From VXLM01 sp965242665 (lineage in GTDB: Bacteria; Chloroflexota; Dehalococcoidia; Lucifugimonadales; VXLM01), in assembly GCA_965242665.1 (NCBI GenBank), contig OZ251484.1, positions 2,046,001-2,110,000 of the forward strand: a stretch of DNA of 64,000 bases, given 5' to 3'. The translations under genes and the position numbers were made by a program. Under the pieces are notes generated by a model. That model did not search any database, was not told the DNA's origin, and worked only from the letters and a program-made list of their open reading frames with translations. Positions 43,620 through 50,847 of this stretch are shown here, in pieces. The number at the start of each line of letters is the position of its first letter. Positions within the stretch are counted from its first letter, which is position 1.

Positions 43620-44702
43620 TCAGCAGTACCCAATGACGGCGGCGTCACGACCGAATCGCTTCCAGTGCACGCTCCGCAATTCGAGCGCGTCCGCCATGGA
43701 CTTGGCTCCGCGTCCGCCGACCGGCGACGGCGCGAGAGCGCCTCCGATTATCGTCGGCGCAACGAACGCAGCTACTTTGTCTATCAGACCTAGATCGAAC
43801 AACGTGCCCAGCAGAGTGCCTCCCCCCTCTACCATTATGCTCGTAATACTGCGTTCCTTTGCAAGGAATTGCGTCAGAGATTCCAAGTCGACCCCTCCGT
43901 CGCGCAGCGGAAATGCATGGGTCTCCACACGGTCGGTGAAGAGGCCAGACGACACGCGGTCGGCGTTTGGGCCTACGGCAATGAGGGTCCGTCCGGGTTC
44001 GGACAAGAGGCGGGCGGATATGGGTAGTCTGCCGCGAGTATCGACGACTACCCGGAGGGGCTGGCGTTCCATTGGGTTGCCGCGTTCGTCCCGGGCGGTC
44101 AAGCGCGGATCGTCCACCAGTGCGGTGCCGACGCCGACCATGACTGCATCGACGTTCGAGCGCATTTCGTGAACGTACCAGCGCGCCTTGTCGCCGGTAA
44201 TCCACTTCGAATCACCTGAGCGCGCGGCTATCTTGCCGTCGATGCTCATCGCAAACTTCGCGGTAATGAAAGCCCTCCCTGTAGTGACGAATTTCAGCCA
44301 CGCCTCGAGTTGGCGGCGCACCGCGCCCGATTCGGCCCCGACGCGCGTCAGAATTCCCTCGGACATCAGCCGCTCCATGCCTCCGCCCGCTACGCCGGGG
44401 TTCGGGTCGCGGATGGCCGCGTGTACGGCGGCAATGCCCGCGTCGATGATGGCGTTCGTACACGGCGGCGTTCGCCCCGTGTGATTACATGGTTCGAGGG
44501 TAACATAGAGCGTTGCGCCGTTCGCGCGGACGCCAGCCTGCTCGAGCGCGATGGTCTCGGCGTGATTCCCGCCCGCGGGCTGAGTAGATCCTTCTCCAAC
44601 GACCTCCCCGTTTCTCACGACGACTGCGCCAACAGCCGGATTGGGACTCGTCGAACCCAGCGCCTTCTGCGCCAGCGATACAGCCCTTCGCATGAAGTTC
44701 AT
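43620..44702 (-). CDS. ribD: bifunctional riboflavin biosynthesis deaminase/reductase
   Basis: A 360-residue fusion. The deaminase part has SPNPAVGAVVVRNGEVVGEG, GNHAETIAL and LEPCNHTGRTPPCTNAII with the zinc His and two Cys. The reductase part has FAMSIDGKIAARSGDSKWIT and MVEGGGTLLGTLFDLGLIDK. ATG 44702 follows the dcd stop by 4 nt and gives MNFMRRAVSLAQ. Longer readings run back into dcd and are rejected. Confidence 0.95.
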   Translation of the reverse strand: MNFMRRAVSLAQKALGSTSPNPAVGAVVVRNGEVVGEGSTQPAGGNHAETIALEQAGVRANGATLYVTLEPCNHTGRTPPCTNAIIDAGIAAVHAAIRDPNPGVAGGGMERLMSEGILTRVGAESGAVRRQLEAWLKFVTTGRAFITAKFAMSIDGKIAARSGDSKWITGDKARWYVHEMRSNVDAVMVGVGTALVDDPRLTARDERGNPMERQPLRVVVDTRGRLPISARLLSEPGRTLIAVGPNADRVSSGLFTDRVETHAFPLRDGGVDLESLTQFLAKERSITSIMVEGGGTLLGTLFDLGLIDKVAAFVAPTIIGGALAPSPVGGRGAKSMADALELRSVHWKRFGRDAAVIGYC

Positions 44703-44706
44703 CGAC

Positions 44707-45288
44707 CTAGTCCGGAGGATTGCTAGACTGAAAGTCTCGGTACATGCGGCTTGGAGTAGGGGCAGACTGTCCTTGATACTTGCTGCCGAGTCCAGGCGCC
44801 CCATACAGCTGCTCGGCCGGAGTGGTTAGCCTCAGGAACGATATTTGACCGATCTTCATGCCGTAGTAGAGGGTTACAGGCAAATTGGCGACGTTGCTGA
44901 GTTCGAGGGTAAGGTGCCCGTTCCATCCAGGATCGACGTACCCTGCGGTCGAGTGTATCAGGAGTCCGACTCGGCCCAAGGAGCTCTTGCCCTCCAACCT
45001 GGCGACGAGGTGACGGGGGATCTCTATTCTCTCCAACGTGCTCCCCAGTACGAATTCACCCGGATGGAGGATGAATGGCTCATCGCTGCTGGTTTCGATC
45101 ATCTCCGTCAAGTCGGTCATATCCTCGCCGACGTCGATGAACGGTCGGCGCGAGTTGCGAAAGACGAGCACTTGTGACCCAAGCCGCAAGTCCACGCTCG
45201 CAGGTTGAATGCACCCATCCCCCAAAGGGTCGATGACGATGCCGCCCTTGGTGATCTCTTCCCGAATCGTGCGGTCGCTGAGAACCAT
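44707..45288 (-). CDS. dcd: dCTP deaminase
   Basis: A 193-residue enzyme of the dUTPase superfamily. VLSDRTIREEITKGGIVIDP, CIQPASVDLRLG and RLEGKSSLGRVGLLIHSTAG with YVDPGWNGHLTLELSN are the family blocks, including the catalytic Glu. It makes dUTP from dCTP (some members go on to dUMP). ATG 45288 is the family start. It stands between a sugar transferase gene and ribD. Confidence 0.95.
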   Translation of the reverse strand: MVLSDRTIREEITKGGIVIDPLGDGCIQPASVDLRLGSQVLVFRNSRRPFIDVGEDMTDLTEMIETSSDEPFILHPGEFVLGSTLERIEIPRHLVARLEGKSSLGRVGLLIHSTAGYVDPGWNGHLTLELSNVANLPVTLYYGMKIGQISFLRLTTPAEQLYGAPGLGSKYQGQSAPTPSRMYRDFQSSNPPD

Positions 45289-45413
45289 TCCCGTGTGTCC
45301 TGCCCAGAATCCTTGCCGTGTGTTAGGTCGATTGGAACTTGTGAGGATTGTAGCAGTCGGCTGCCCTTGTCTGCAATCTGCTAGCCTCAGATTAGCGCTC
45401 GGAGCGGGTTCGA

Positions 45414-46061
45414 TCATTCGAGGCGCGTCCGCCGCCTGCCAGTGAGGACAAGCCAAACCGAGAGGACGAGCAGCTTGCAGTCCAGCCAGGGGCTCATCTT
45501 TTCAATGTACAGGTTGTCATACCGCAGCTTGCAACGGGGGTTGGTCAGCGCGTCGCCGCGTACTTGGGCCAATCCGGCAACTCCCGGCCGTACTCTAATG
45601 CGTTGTGAGAATCCGGATATCTGTCGGTTGAATTGCTCGAACAGGACTTGTCGTTCCGGACGCGGTCCGACAAGGCTCATTTCTCCTCTGACGATGTTGA
45701 TGACTTGCGGCATCTCGTCCAGCCTGACTCGACGCAGCACTCCGCCTACCTTAGTTATGCGAGGGTCGTCTTCCGCTGCCCATATCGGGCCAGTCTGCGC
45801 CTCCGCGTCTACGATCATCGTTCGGAACTTGATGACCTTGAAAAGCCTGCCGCGCCGTCCAACTCGCTCTTGAGTGTAGAAGACCGGCCCGCGGTCTCCA
45901 AGCCAAATGGCAAGCGGCACCACGATCCACAAGACGACCCACAGAGGGAAGAGCAACAGATGGGCAAGGATGATGATCGCAAGATCGAATGGACGTTTGT
46001 ATCCATCGCGAACGACATCAGAGGCGTTGCTGTTCACTCTTCTATGGCGAGGATGCGGCAC
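45414..46061 (-). CDS. undecaprenyl-phosphate sugar transferase (bacterial sugar transferase family)
   Basis: A 215-residue membrane-bound transferase that links a sugar 1-phosphate to a lipid carrier to start polysaccharide synthesis. KRPFDLAIIILAHLLLFPLW starts the membrane helix. YTQERVGRRGRLFKVIKFRTM, LRRVRLDEMPQVINIVRGEM and SLVGPRPERQVLF are the catalytic motifs, with Asp-Glu in the middle one. GTG start at 46061 is likely; a GTG eight codons later is possible. First gene of a minus-strand operon with dcd and the rib genes; this linkage seems fortuitous. Confidence 0.92.
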   Translation of the reverse strand: MPHPRHRRVNSNASDVVRDGYKRPFDLAIIILAHLLLFPLWVVLWIVVPLAIWLGDRGPVFYTQERVGRRGRLFKVIKFRTMIVDAEAQTGPIWAAEDDPRITKVGGVLRRVRLDEMPQVINIVRGEMSLVGPRPERQVLFEQFNRQISGFSQRIRVRPGVAGLAQVRGDALTNPRCKLRYDNLYIEKMSPWLDCKLLVLSVWLVLTGRRRTRLE

Positions 46062-46120
46062 TACTCAGCCAGTCTCATCGGATTGCAGTCTGTCGAAGGA
46101 ATCATTTGATTTGAAGGGTA

Positions 46121-46149
46121 ATTGTACTGTTGGATGCAAGAGGATTCAA
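46121..46149 (-). promoter_or_regulatory. promoter of the sugar transferase-dcd-rib operon
   Basis: Minus strand: TTGAAT (46144-46149), 17-nt spacer, TACAAT (46121-46126). Predicted start near 46114, 53 nt before the first gene. No FMN riboswitch is visible. Confidence 0.6.
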
Positions 46150-46190
46150 GCGGATCACCTTTTTGGAGCGCGACCCGAATTCGCGGCAAC

Positions 46191-46210
46191 CCCGACCGGT
46201 TCCGGTCGGG
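46191..46210. other. 9-bp inverted repeat with 2-nt loop
   Basis: CCCGACCGG, TT, CCGGTCGGG. It stands between two divergent promoters; no T-run follows. Apart from this and the promoters, the 343-bp gap 46062-46404 holds nothing recognised. Confidence 0.5.
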
Positions 46211-46341
46211 ACCGCGCGGCAGCGAAATTCTCTCTATTTGGTGACTGCATGCGGGGCCTGCTATTTTCCTGAGTAACGAAATTCGATTGAGTATCGGGGG
46301 ACGTTAGAAGAGAATGCCCCGATGTTAGAACGATTCCGCGT

Positions 46342-46375
46342 TTGCAACGCGGCGTGTGCTGCCTAGTATACTAGG
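46342..46375 (+). promoter_or_regulatory. promoter with palindromic operator upstream of the FAD oxidoreductase
   Basis: TTGCAA (46342-46347) and TATACT (46367-46372) with a long 19-nt spacer. The -10 is the centre of a perfect 14-bp palindrome CCTAGTATACTAGG (46362-46375), a likely repressor site. Confidence 0.5.
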
Positions 46376-46404
46376 GGACATCCTCATTCAGGGAGTATAG
46401 GACA

Positions 46405-47556
46405 ATGGCTCGAACGGCTGACGTTGCAATCGTTGGCGGCGGCGTGACCGGGTGCTCCATCGCATATCAACTCGCCAAGCGGGGCATCCGCAGCGTGATC
46501 TTCGAGAAGAGCCGCCTCGCGTCAAGCGCGTCAGGGGCTACCGCAGGCATCGTTGGGCCGATCTGGTACGTCGATCACACCGTCGGACCGTACTTCGACC
46601 TTGCGATGCGCAGCCTTGAGATGTTCCCCGAACTAGCGGATGAACTAAAGGCGGCCGGCATCGATCCCGAATACCGCGCCACCGGCGTCATGAAGGTGGC
46701 CTTGACGGACGAATTGCACAACCTCCTTCGGGACAACTTGATCTGGCAGGAGAAACTGGGAATCGGCGTCCGATGGGTCGACCGCACGGAGCTGCTGGAG
46801 CGCGAGCCGCATATCACGCCGGACGCGCAGGGCGCAGTACTCTCGCCGCGTGAAGGCTCCATACGCGGAGAAGCATATGTGCGCTCCCTCGCTCACGCAG
46901 CGTGTCAGATGGGAGCTGCGGTCATGGAACATACGGAGGTCGCCGCCTTGGACGTCTCCGGCAGCCGCGTCGTCGGAGTAAAGACCGCCGTCGAGACATG
47001 GCACGCAGGACATACCATCCTCGCGGCGGGCGCATGGACGGGAATCTCCGGCCGATGGCTGCCAGAGACCATTCCAGTGCGTCCAGTCAAGGGGCAGCGT
47101 ATCACCATGCGGTTGCCGGGTTTCTTGCCGATGGGAACGGTGCAGAGCGTGATACCCCAGAACGACGGCACGATCATCGCAGGCGCGACACGGGAGGACG
47201 GGGTGTTCGACCACCGCATCACTGTTGCAGTCCGCGACCTCTTCGACAACGCGACGTCGGTCTATCCCTTGCTGAAGGACGCCGAGTTCGTCGGAGCGCG
47301 AGCGGGAATCCGTCCAGGCTCCCCAGATGGAATGCCCATACTTGGGCCGGTGTCCGGATGGGAAGGTGTAAGCATCGCATCGGGCCACGACCACGTGGGC
47401 ATCATCATGAGCCCGGCCACCGGAGTCGACATGGCGGAATACGTCGAAACAGGGAATGCATCGCACATGGATTTCTTCAGCCTCTCTCGATTCACCGACG
47501 GGCGGCCTCAGTTCCAACCGGAGACCCTGTTCACGAACATCACGCACGATAGATAG
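46405..47556 (+). CDS. FAD-dependent oxidoreductase (DAO family, glycine/sarcosine oxidase-like)
   Basis: A 383-residue flavoenzyme. ADVAIVGGGVTGCSIAYQLA is the Rossmann GxGxxG, followed by VIFEKSRLASSASGATAGIV. REGSIRGEAYVRSLAHAA, HTILAAGAWTG and the C-terminal GMPILGPVSGWEGVSIASGH with HVGIIMSPATG are typical of the DAO fold. It should oxidise a secondary or primary amino group, making an imine and reducing oxygen or another acceptor; the substrate is unknown. AGGGAG lies 9-10 nt before the ATG. Confidence 0.9.
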   Translation: MARTADVAIVGGGVTGCSIAYQLAKRGIRSVIFEKSRLASSASGATAGIVGPIWYVDHTVGPYFDLAMRSLEMFPELADELKAAGIDPEYRATGVMKVALTDELHNLLRDNLIWQEKLGIGVRWVDRTELLEREPHITPDAQGAVLSPREGSIRGEAYVRSLAHAACQMGAAVMEHTEVAALDVSGSRVVGVKTAVETWHAGHTILAAGAWTGISGRWLPETIPVRPVKGQRITMRLPGFLPMGTVQSVIPQNDGTIIAGATREDGVFDHRITVAVRDLFDNATSVYPLLKDAEFVGARAGIRPGSPDGMPILGPVSGWEGVSIASGHDHVGIIMSPATGVDMAEYVETGNASHMDFFSLSRFTDGRPQFQPETLFTNITHDR

Positions 47557-47801
47557 CGGAAAGACAGCCGGTGGTTCGAACGACGGATGAAGGGCGGCGC
47601 ATCGCAACGCGCACCCTGCCAAAGTGCGACCTCGGCCAGAATCAGGACCGGCTAGTTCATGGCGAAAGCGAGGAGTGGGCAGAGGAGCTCATTCCGCAGC
47701 TGACACGGGGTTTGGCGCGCGTCGCGGCCCGGCGCCTTTCGTTGGATACGGTATCGAACAGCGACGCATCCGCGCCCCGATCCGTTCATGCCATGACATT
47801 T

Positions 47802-48402
47802 GGTTCCGTTCGATCCATCGACGCACACTCACGTCATTCCCCCACACACTCACGTCATTCCCGCACATACTCCCGTCATTCCCGCACATACTCCCGTCAT
47901 TCCCGCACATACTCACATCATTCCCACACACCCCCGTCATTCCCACTACCACCCACGTCATTCCCGCGAAGGCGGGAATCTCCACCTCCCTGCATCGCAT
48001 TTGACAAAACAGAACCCACGTACTACCACAGGACTATGACGACTCCGCGAAACCACAAACCCAAGGAGATTCCCCCATGCGCGAACCATACCAACCCCCA
48101 ACCCCCCAGCCGGCCCTCCGCATAACCACACTCCTCCCCCCCCTGTCATTCCCGCGAAGGCGGGAATCCACCCCGCTGCATCCACACTCCCAAAGAGACG
48201 ACACTCCTCCCGCCGTCTACAAAATTCGACAAAACCCGACAGAACTCTACAAGATTCTCCAGAAACTCGTGCCCGCCCGCGCGCGCGAGGCAACCGGCGG
48301 TCTCCTTCCCTAGGCATGGATTGTTCCCAGGTCGCAGCGAATTCGACGTACCGCTTGGATCTGCCGTCCCATAGCCGCCATGCCAATAAATCAAACGAAA
48401 CC
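47802..48402 (+). mobile_element. dRS3-associated non-autonomous element, copy B, with perfect 8-bp target duplication
   Basis: Left end GGTTCCGTTCGATCCAT (47802-47818), right end the inverted GGTTTCGTTTGATTTAT (48386-48402). Both ends are flanked by TGACATTT (47794-47801 and 48403-48410), the mark of transposition. Inside: half sites GTCATTCCC (47831-47940), hairpins at 47960-47979 and 48148-48167, promoter 48001-48029, AAGGAG box and ATG at 48077, CGACAAAACCCGACAG repeats near 48229 and GCGCGCGCGAGGC near 48280. No transposase. The flanking 47557-47793 holds nothing recognised. Confidence 0.85.
48001..48029 (+). promoter_or_regulatory. internal promoter of element copy B
   Basis: TTGACA (48001-48006), spacer starting AAACAGAAC, -10 TACCAC (48024-48029), weaker than in copy C (TATTAT). 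Confidence 0.4.
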
Positions 48403-48417
48403 TGACATTTGGTAGAC

Positions 48418-48446
48418 TTGACTTCCCGTATTCCAAGTGTTAGGGT
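48418..48446 (+). promoter_or_regulatory. promoter of the proVW operon
   Basis: TTGACT (48418-48423), 17-nt spacer, TAGGGT (48441-48446) with extended TGT. It begins 8 nt after the right target duplication of the element. A 10-bp palindrome TACTGCAGTA lies in the leader (48513-48522). Confidence 0.45.
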
Positions 48447-48454
48447 ATGCGCGT

Positions 48455-48574
48455 GTGAGGAACTACCTGGAGACGCAAACAAGGCGGGGCGGAGTTTTCT
48501 ACTCCTGCATCGTACTGCAGTATTGGACGCAGGCGTTTCCACCAGATGCTTCCTCGGAATTGGGTGAACTGTGA
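48455..48574 (+). CDS. possible 39-residue leader ORF coupled to proV
   Basis: GTG 48455 opens MRNYLETQTRRGGVFYSCIV and continues LQYWTQAFPPDASSELGEL before TGA 48572. This stop overlaps the proV GTG by 4 nt, the pattern of translational coupling, and proV lacks a strong ribosome binding site of its own. No family is recognised and no clear ribosome binding site precedes it. It may be a chance open frame. Confidence 0.3.
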   Translation: MRNYLETQTRRGGVFYSCIVLQYWTQAFPPDASSELGEL

Positions 48575-49773
48575 GCGACGAAGCGCATCAGATAGAAGTC
48601 AGTGGGGTATGGAAGGTATTCGGCAAAAGTCCGGATCGCGTCTTTCATCCTGATTACGAATCCATGAGCCGCACGGATATCCAGGACGAGCTAGGGGTTC
48701 TGGTGGGGTTGCGTGACGTGTCGTTCAGCGTGGATGTTGGGGAGATATTCGTCGTGATGGGATTGTCAGGCAGCGGGAAATCGACTTTGGTGCGCTGCTT
48801 GATTCGGCTCATCGAAGCCACACGAGGGCAGATACATTTCGACGGGGAGGATATTCTCACCTACACCCCAGAGCAGCTCCTACAGTTCCGGCGCAACAAG
48901 ATCTCCATGGTCTTCCAGCACTACGCCCTCCTGCCTCACCGCCGCGTACTGGACAACGTAGCGTACGGCCTCGAGATACGGGGTATGGACAAGGCGGAGA
49001 GACACAAATCGTCCATGGAAGCCATCGAGACCGTGGGACTCAAGGGGTGGGAAGACTACTACCCCCATGAGATGAGCGGGGGGATGCAGCAGCGCGTCGG
49101 ACTTGCCCGAGCCCTGGCGGTAAATTCCGATGTACTCCTGATGGACGAGCCATTCAGCGGCTTGGATCCTCTGATACGCAGAGAAATGCAAGACGAGCTC
49201 ATCTCCCTGCAAACCGATCTGCGCAAGACGATCGTATTCATCACGCACGACCTAGACGAGGCGCTCAAGATAGGCGACCGCATAGCGATCATGCGCGACG
49301 GAGAGATCATTCAGCAGGGCGCTCCCGAGGAGATCGTAACCCTGCCAAGCGACGACTACGTGACCGAGTTCGTCCGCGACGTCTCCAGAGGGAAAGTCAT
49401 CCAGGCCAAAGCCGTCATGAAGGAGCCTGATGTGATCGTGTATGAGCGGCAGGGGCCTCGGGTCGCCTTGCACATCATGCGGAGCCGAGCATTGGACGGC
49501 GTGTTCCTCGTGGGTCGCGACTTTACGCTTCGCGGGATACTCACCCATGAACAAGCGCAAGCGCTGGTATCTCAGGGGAAGGAGTCTTTGGAAGGGGCGC
49601 GGATCGAACCGGCGGTGACGACGTCCCCAGATACCTACATCGAGGAGATCATTCCGATGGCGGCGACGTCGGAATACCCGATAGCGGTCGTTGCGGACAA
49701 CGGAGGATTTTTGGGAGAGATACGCAGGAGCGATCTGTTGGCAGGGATGTCCGATGTCAATCAGGAGGCCTAA
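48571..49773 (+). CDS. proV: glycine betaine/proline ABC transporter ATP-binding protein
   Basis: A 400-residue ATPase of the ProV/OpuAA type. Walker A GLSGSGKSTLVRCLIRLIE, the signature EMSGGMQQRVGLARAL and Walker B LLMDEPFSGLDPLIR are present. After the ATPase domain two CBS-type domains (about residues 275-395, with VALHIMRSRALDGVFLVGRD and PIAVVADNGGFLGEIRRSDL) may sense ionic strength, as in OpuA. It imports osmoprotectants. It is 2 nt before proW. Confidence 0.94.
   Translation: MSDEAHQIEVSGVWKVFGKSPDRVFHPDYESMSRTDIQDELGVLVGLRDVSFSVDVGEIFVVMGLSGSGKSTLVRCLIRLIEATRGQIHFDGEDILTYTPEQLLQFRRNKISMVFQHYALLPHRRVLDNVAYGLEIRGMDKAERHKSSMEAIETVGLKGWEDYYPHEMSGGMQQRVGLARALAVNSDVLLMDEPFSGLDPLIRREMQDELISLQTDLRKTIVFITHDLDEALKIGDRIAIMRDGEIIQQGAPEEIVTLPSDDYVTEFVRDVSRGKVIQAKAVMKEPDVIVYERQGPRVALHIMRSRALDGVFLVGRDFTLRGILTHEQAQALVSQGKESLEGARIEPAVTTSPDTYIEEIIPMAATSEYPIAVVADNGGFLGEIRRSDLLAGMSDVNQEA
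49763..49768 (+). promoter_or_regulatory. ribosome binding site that fixes the proW start
   Basis: AGGAGG lies 7 nt before TTG 49776 but 16 nt before the next ATG (49785), so TTG is the better start. Confidence 0.65.
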
Positions 49774-49775
49774 CG

Positions 49776-50822
49776 TTGGCTAACATGGACAAAGCGGAAT
49801 CCGCCGCAGGGTCTCTGTATTCTCGCATCACGATGAGCGGACTGCCCGCGCGCTACCGCTGGCTGGGCGGAGTTGCGGTAGTGATCGTCGTTCTCGTCGC
49901 AAGCCTGCTAATTTGGGGCTCGGATATGGAATTCCCAACCACGGTATCCACTGACGTGGTCGATACAGTCACTTTGGAAAAAACGGTACGAGACGTCACC
50001 GCCAAAGCCATCAAAGACGCAGTCGACTGGATAACCACGCGTGGGGAATTGCTGTTCAATGGACTTACTACGGGGATCGACTATGTGCTGCTCCGCATCG
50101 CGAACGTTCTGAAGTGGACCCCTTGGCCGGCCATCGTGGTCGGTCTCGCCCTCCTGTCTTTCGCAGTTGGCCGCATTCCTCTTCTAGCCTTCACAACACT
50201 TTCCCTGCTCTTCGTCGGCTTCATGGACCTGTGGGAAAACACCTTGGACACCATTGCTCTGATGGCTGTGGCAGTGACTATCTCGGTGTCGATTGGTCTC
50301 CCTCTGGGGGTGCTGGCCGCGCGCAACCGACTGATAGACAACCTGATGCGCCCCCTCTTGGACGGGATGCAGACCATGCCCAGCTTCGTCTACTTACTGC
50401 CAGGCATTCTCTTCTTTGGATTAGGGAATACAGCCGGCATCTTCGCGACCATCGTCTACGCTGTCCCTCCGGTGATCCGACTGACCAATCTGGGCATTCG
50501 CCAGGTCGACAGCGAGGCGATAGAGGCCGCGCGTGCTTTCGGAACTACCCCGTTCCAGCTGCTCACGAAGGTGCAAGTTCCAATGGCGCTGCCGACCATC
50601 ATGGCCGGCGTCAACCAGACCACCATGATGGCTCTGGCGATGGTGACGATCGCGAGCATGGTGGCGGCGGGCGGTTTGGGTGAAGATGTGCTGCGAGCGC
50701 TGCAAAAGAACGATCCAGGCAATGGGGCGATCGCCGGATTGGCCATCGTGTTCCTGGCCATCGTAATCGACCGTCTCACGCAGTCGATAGCTAGCAGGCA
50801 GCAAACCATGACCGCGGGATAG
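49776..50822 (+). CDS. proW: glycine betaine/proline ABC transporter permease
   Basis: A 348-residue ProW/OpuAB permease. A first membrane segment (WLGGVAVVIVVLVASLLIWG) is followed by an external stretch and then the BPD_transp_1 domain: LGVLAARNRLIDNLMRPLLD, QTMPSFVYLLPGILFFGLGN, and the EAA-like loop EAIEAARAFGTTPFQLLTKV. The substrate-binding protein is not in this operon; a suitable one lies at 24.0-25.3 kb. GT-C gene follows after 25 nt. Confidence 0.94.
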   Translation: MANMDKAESAAGSLYSRITMSGLPARYRWLGGVAVVIVVLVASLLIWGSDMEFPTTVSTDVVDTVTLEKTVRDVTAKAIKDAVDWITTRGELLFNGLTTGIDYVLLRIANVLKWTPWPAIVVGLALLSFAVGRIPLLAFTTLSLLFVGFMDLWENTLDTIALMAVAVTISVSIGLPLGVLAARNRLIDNLMRPLLDGMQTMPSFVYLLPGILFFGLGNTAGIFATIVYAVPPVIRLTNLGIRQVDSEAIEAARAFGTTPFQLLTKVQVPMALPTIMAGVNQTTMMALAMVTIASMVAAGGLGEDVLRALQKNDPGNGAIAGLAIVFLAIVIDRLTQSIASRQQTMTAG

Positions 50823-50847
50823 CCGCAAAGCAGAACACAAGCGGACA

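Noticed and set aside
46062..46404. FMN riboswitch upstream of the rib operon
   Set aside because: None of the conserved RFN segments is visible here or before ribD, and ribD follows dcd by only 4 nt.
47571..47600. GGTGGTTCGAACGACGG resembling a T-arm
   Set aside because: No matching D-arm, anticodon arm or acceptor stem was found.
48077..48313. Small ORF MREPYQPPTPQ inside element copy B (and 62320-62538 in copy C)
   Set aside because: The first residues agree between copies, but later frames differ by indels and mostly translate the hairpins (SFPRRRES, HSREGGNP). DNA-level conservation explains it.
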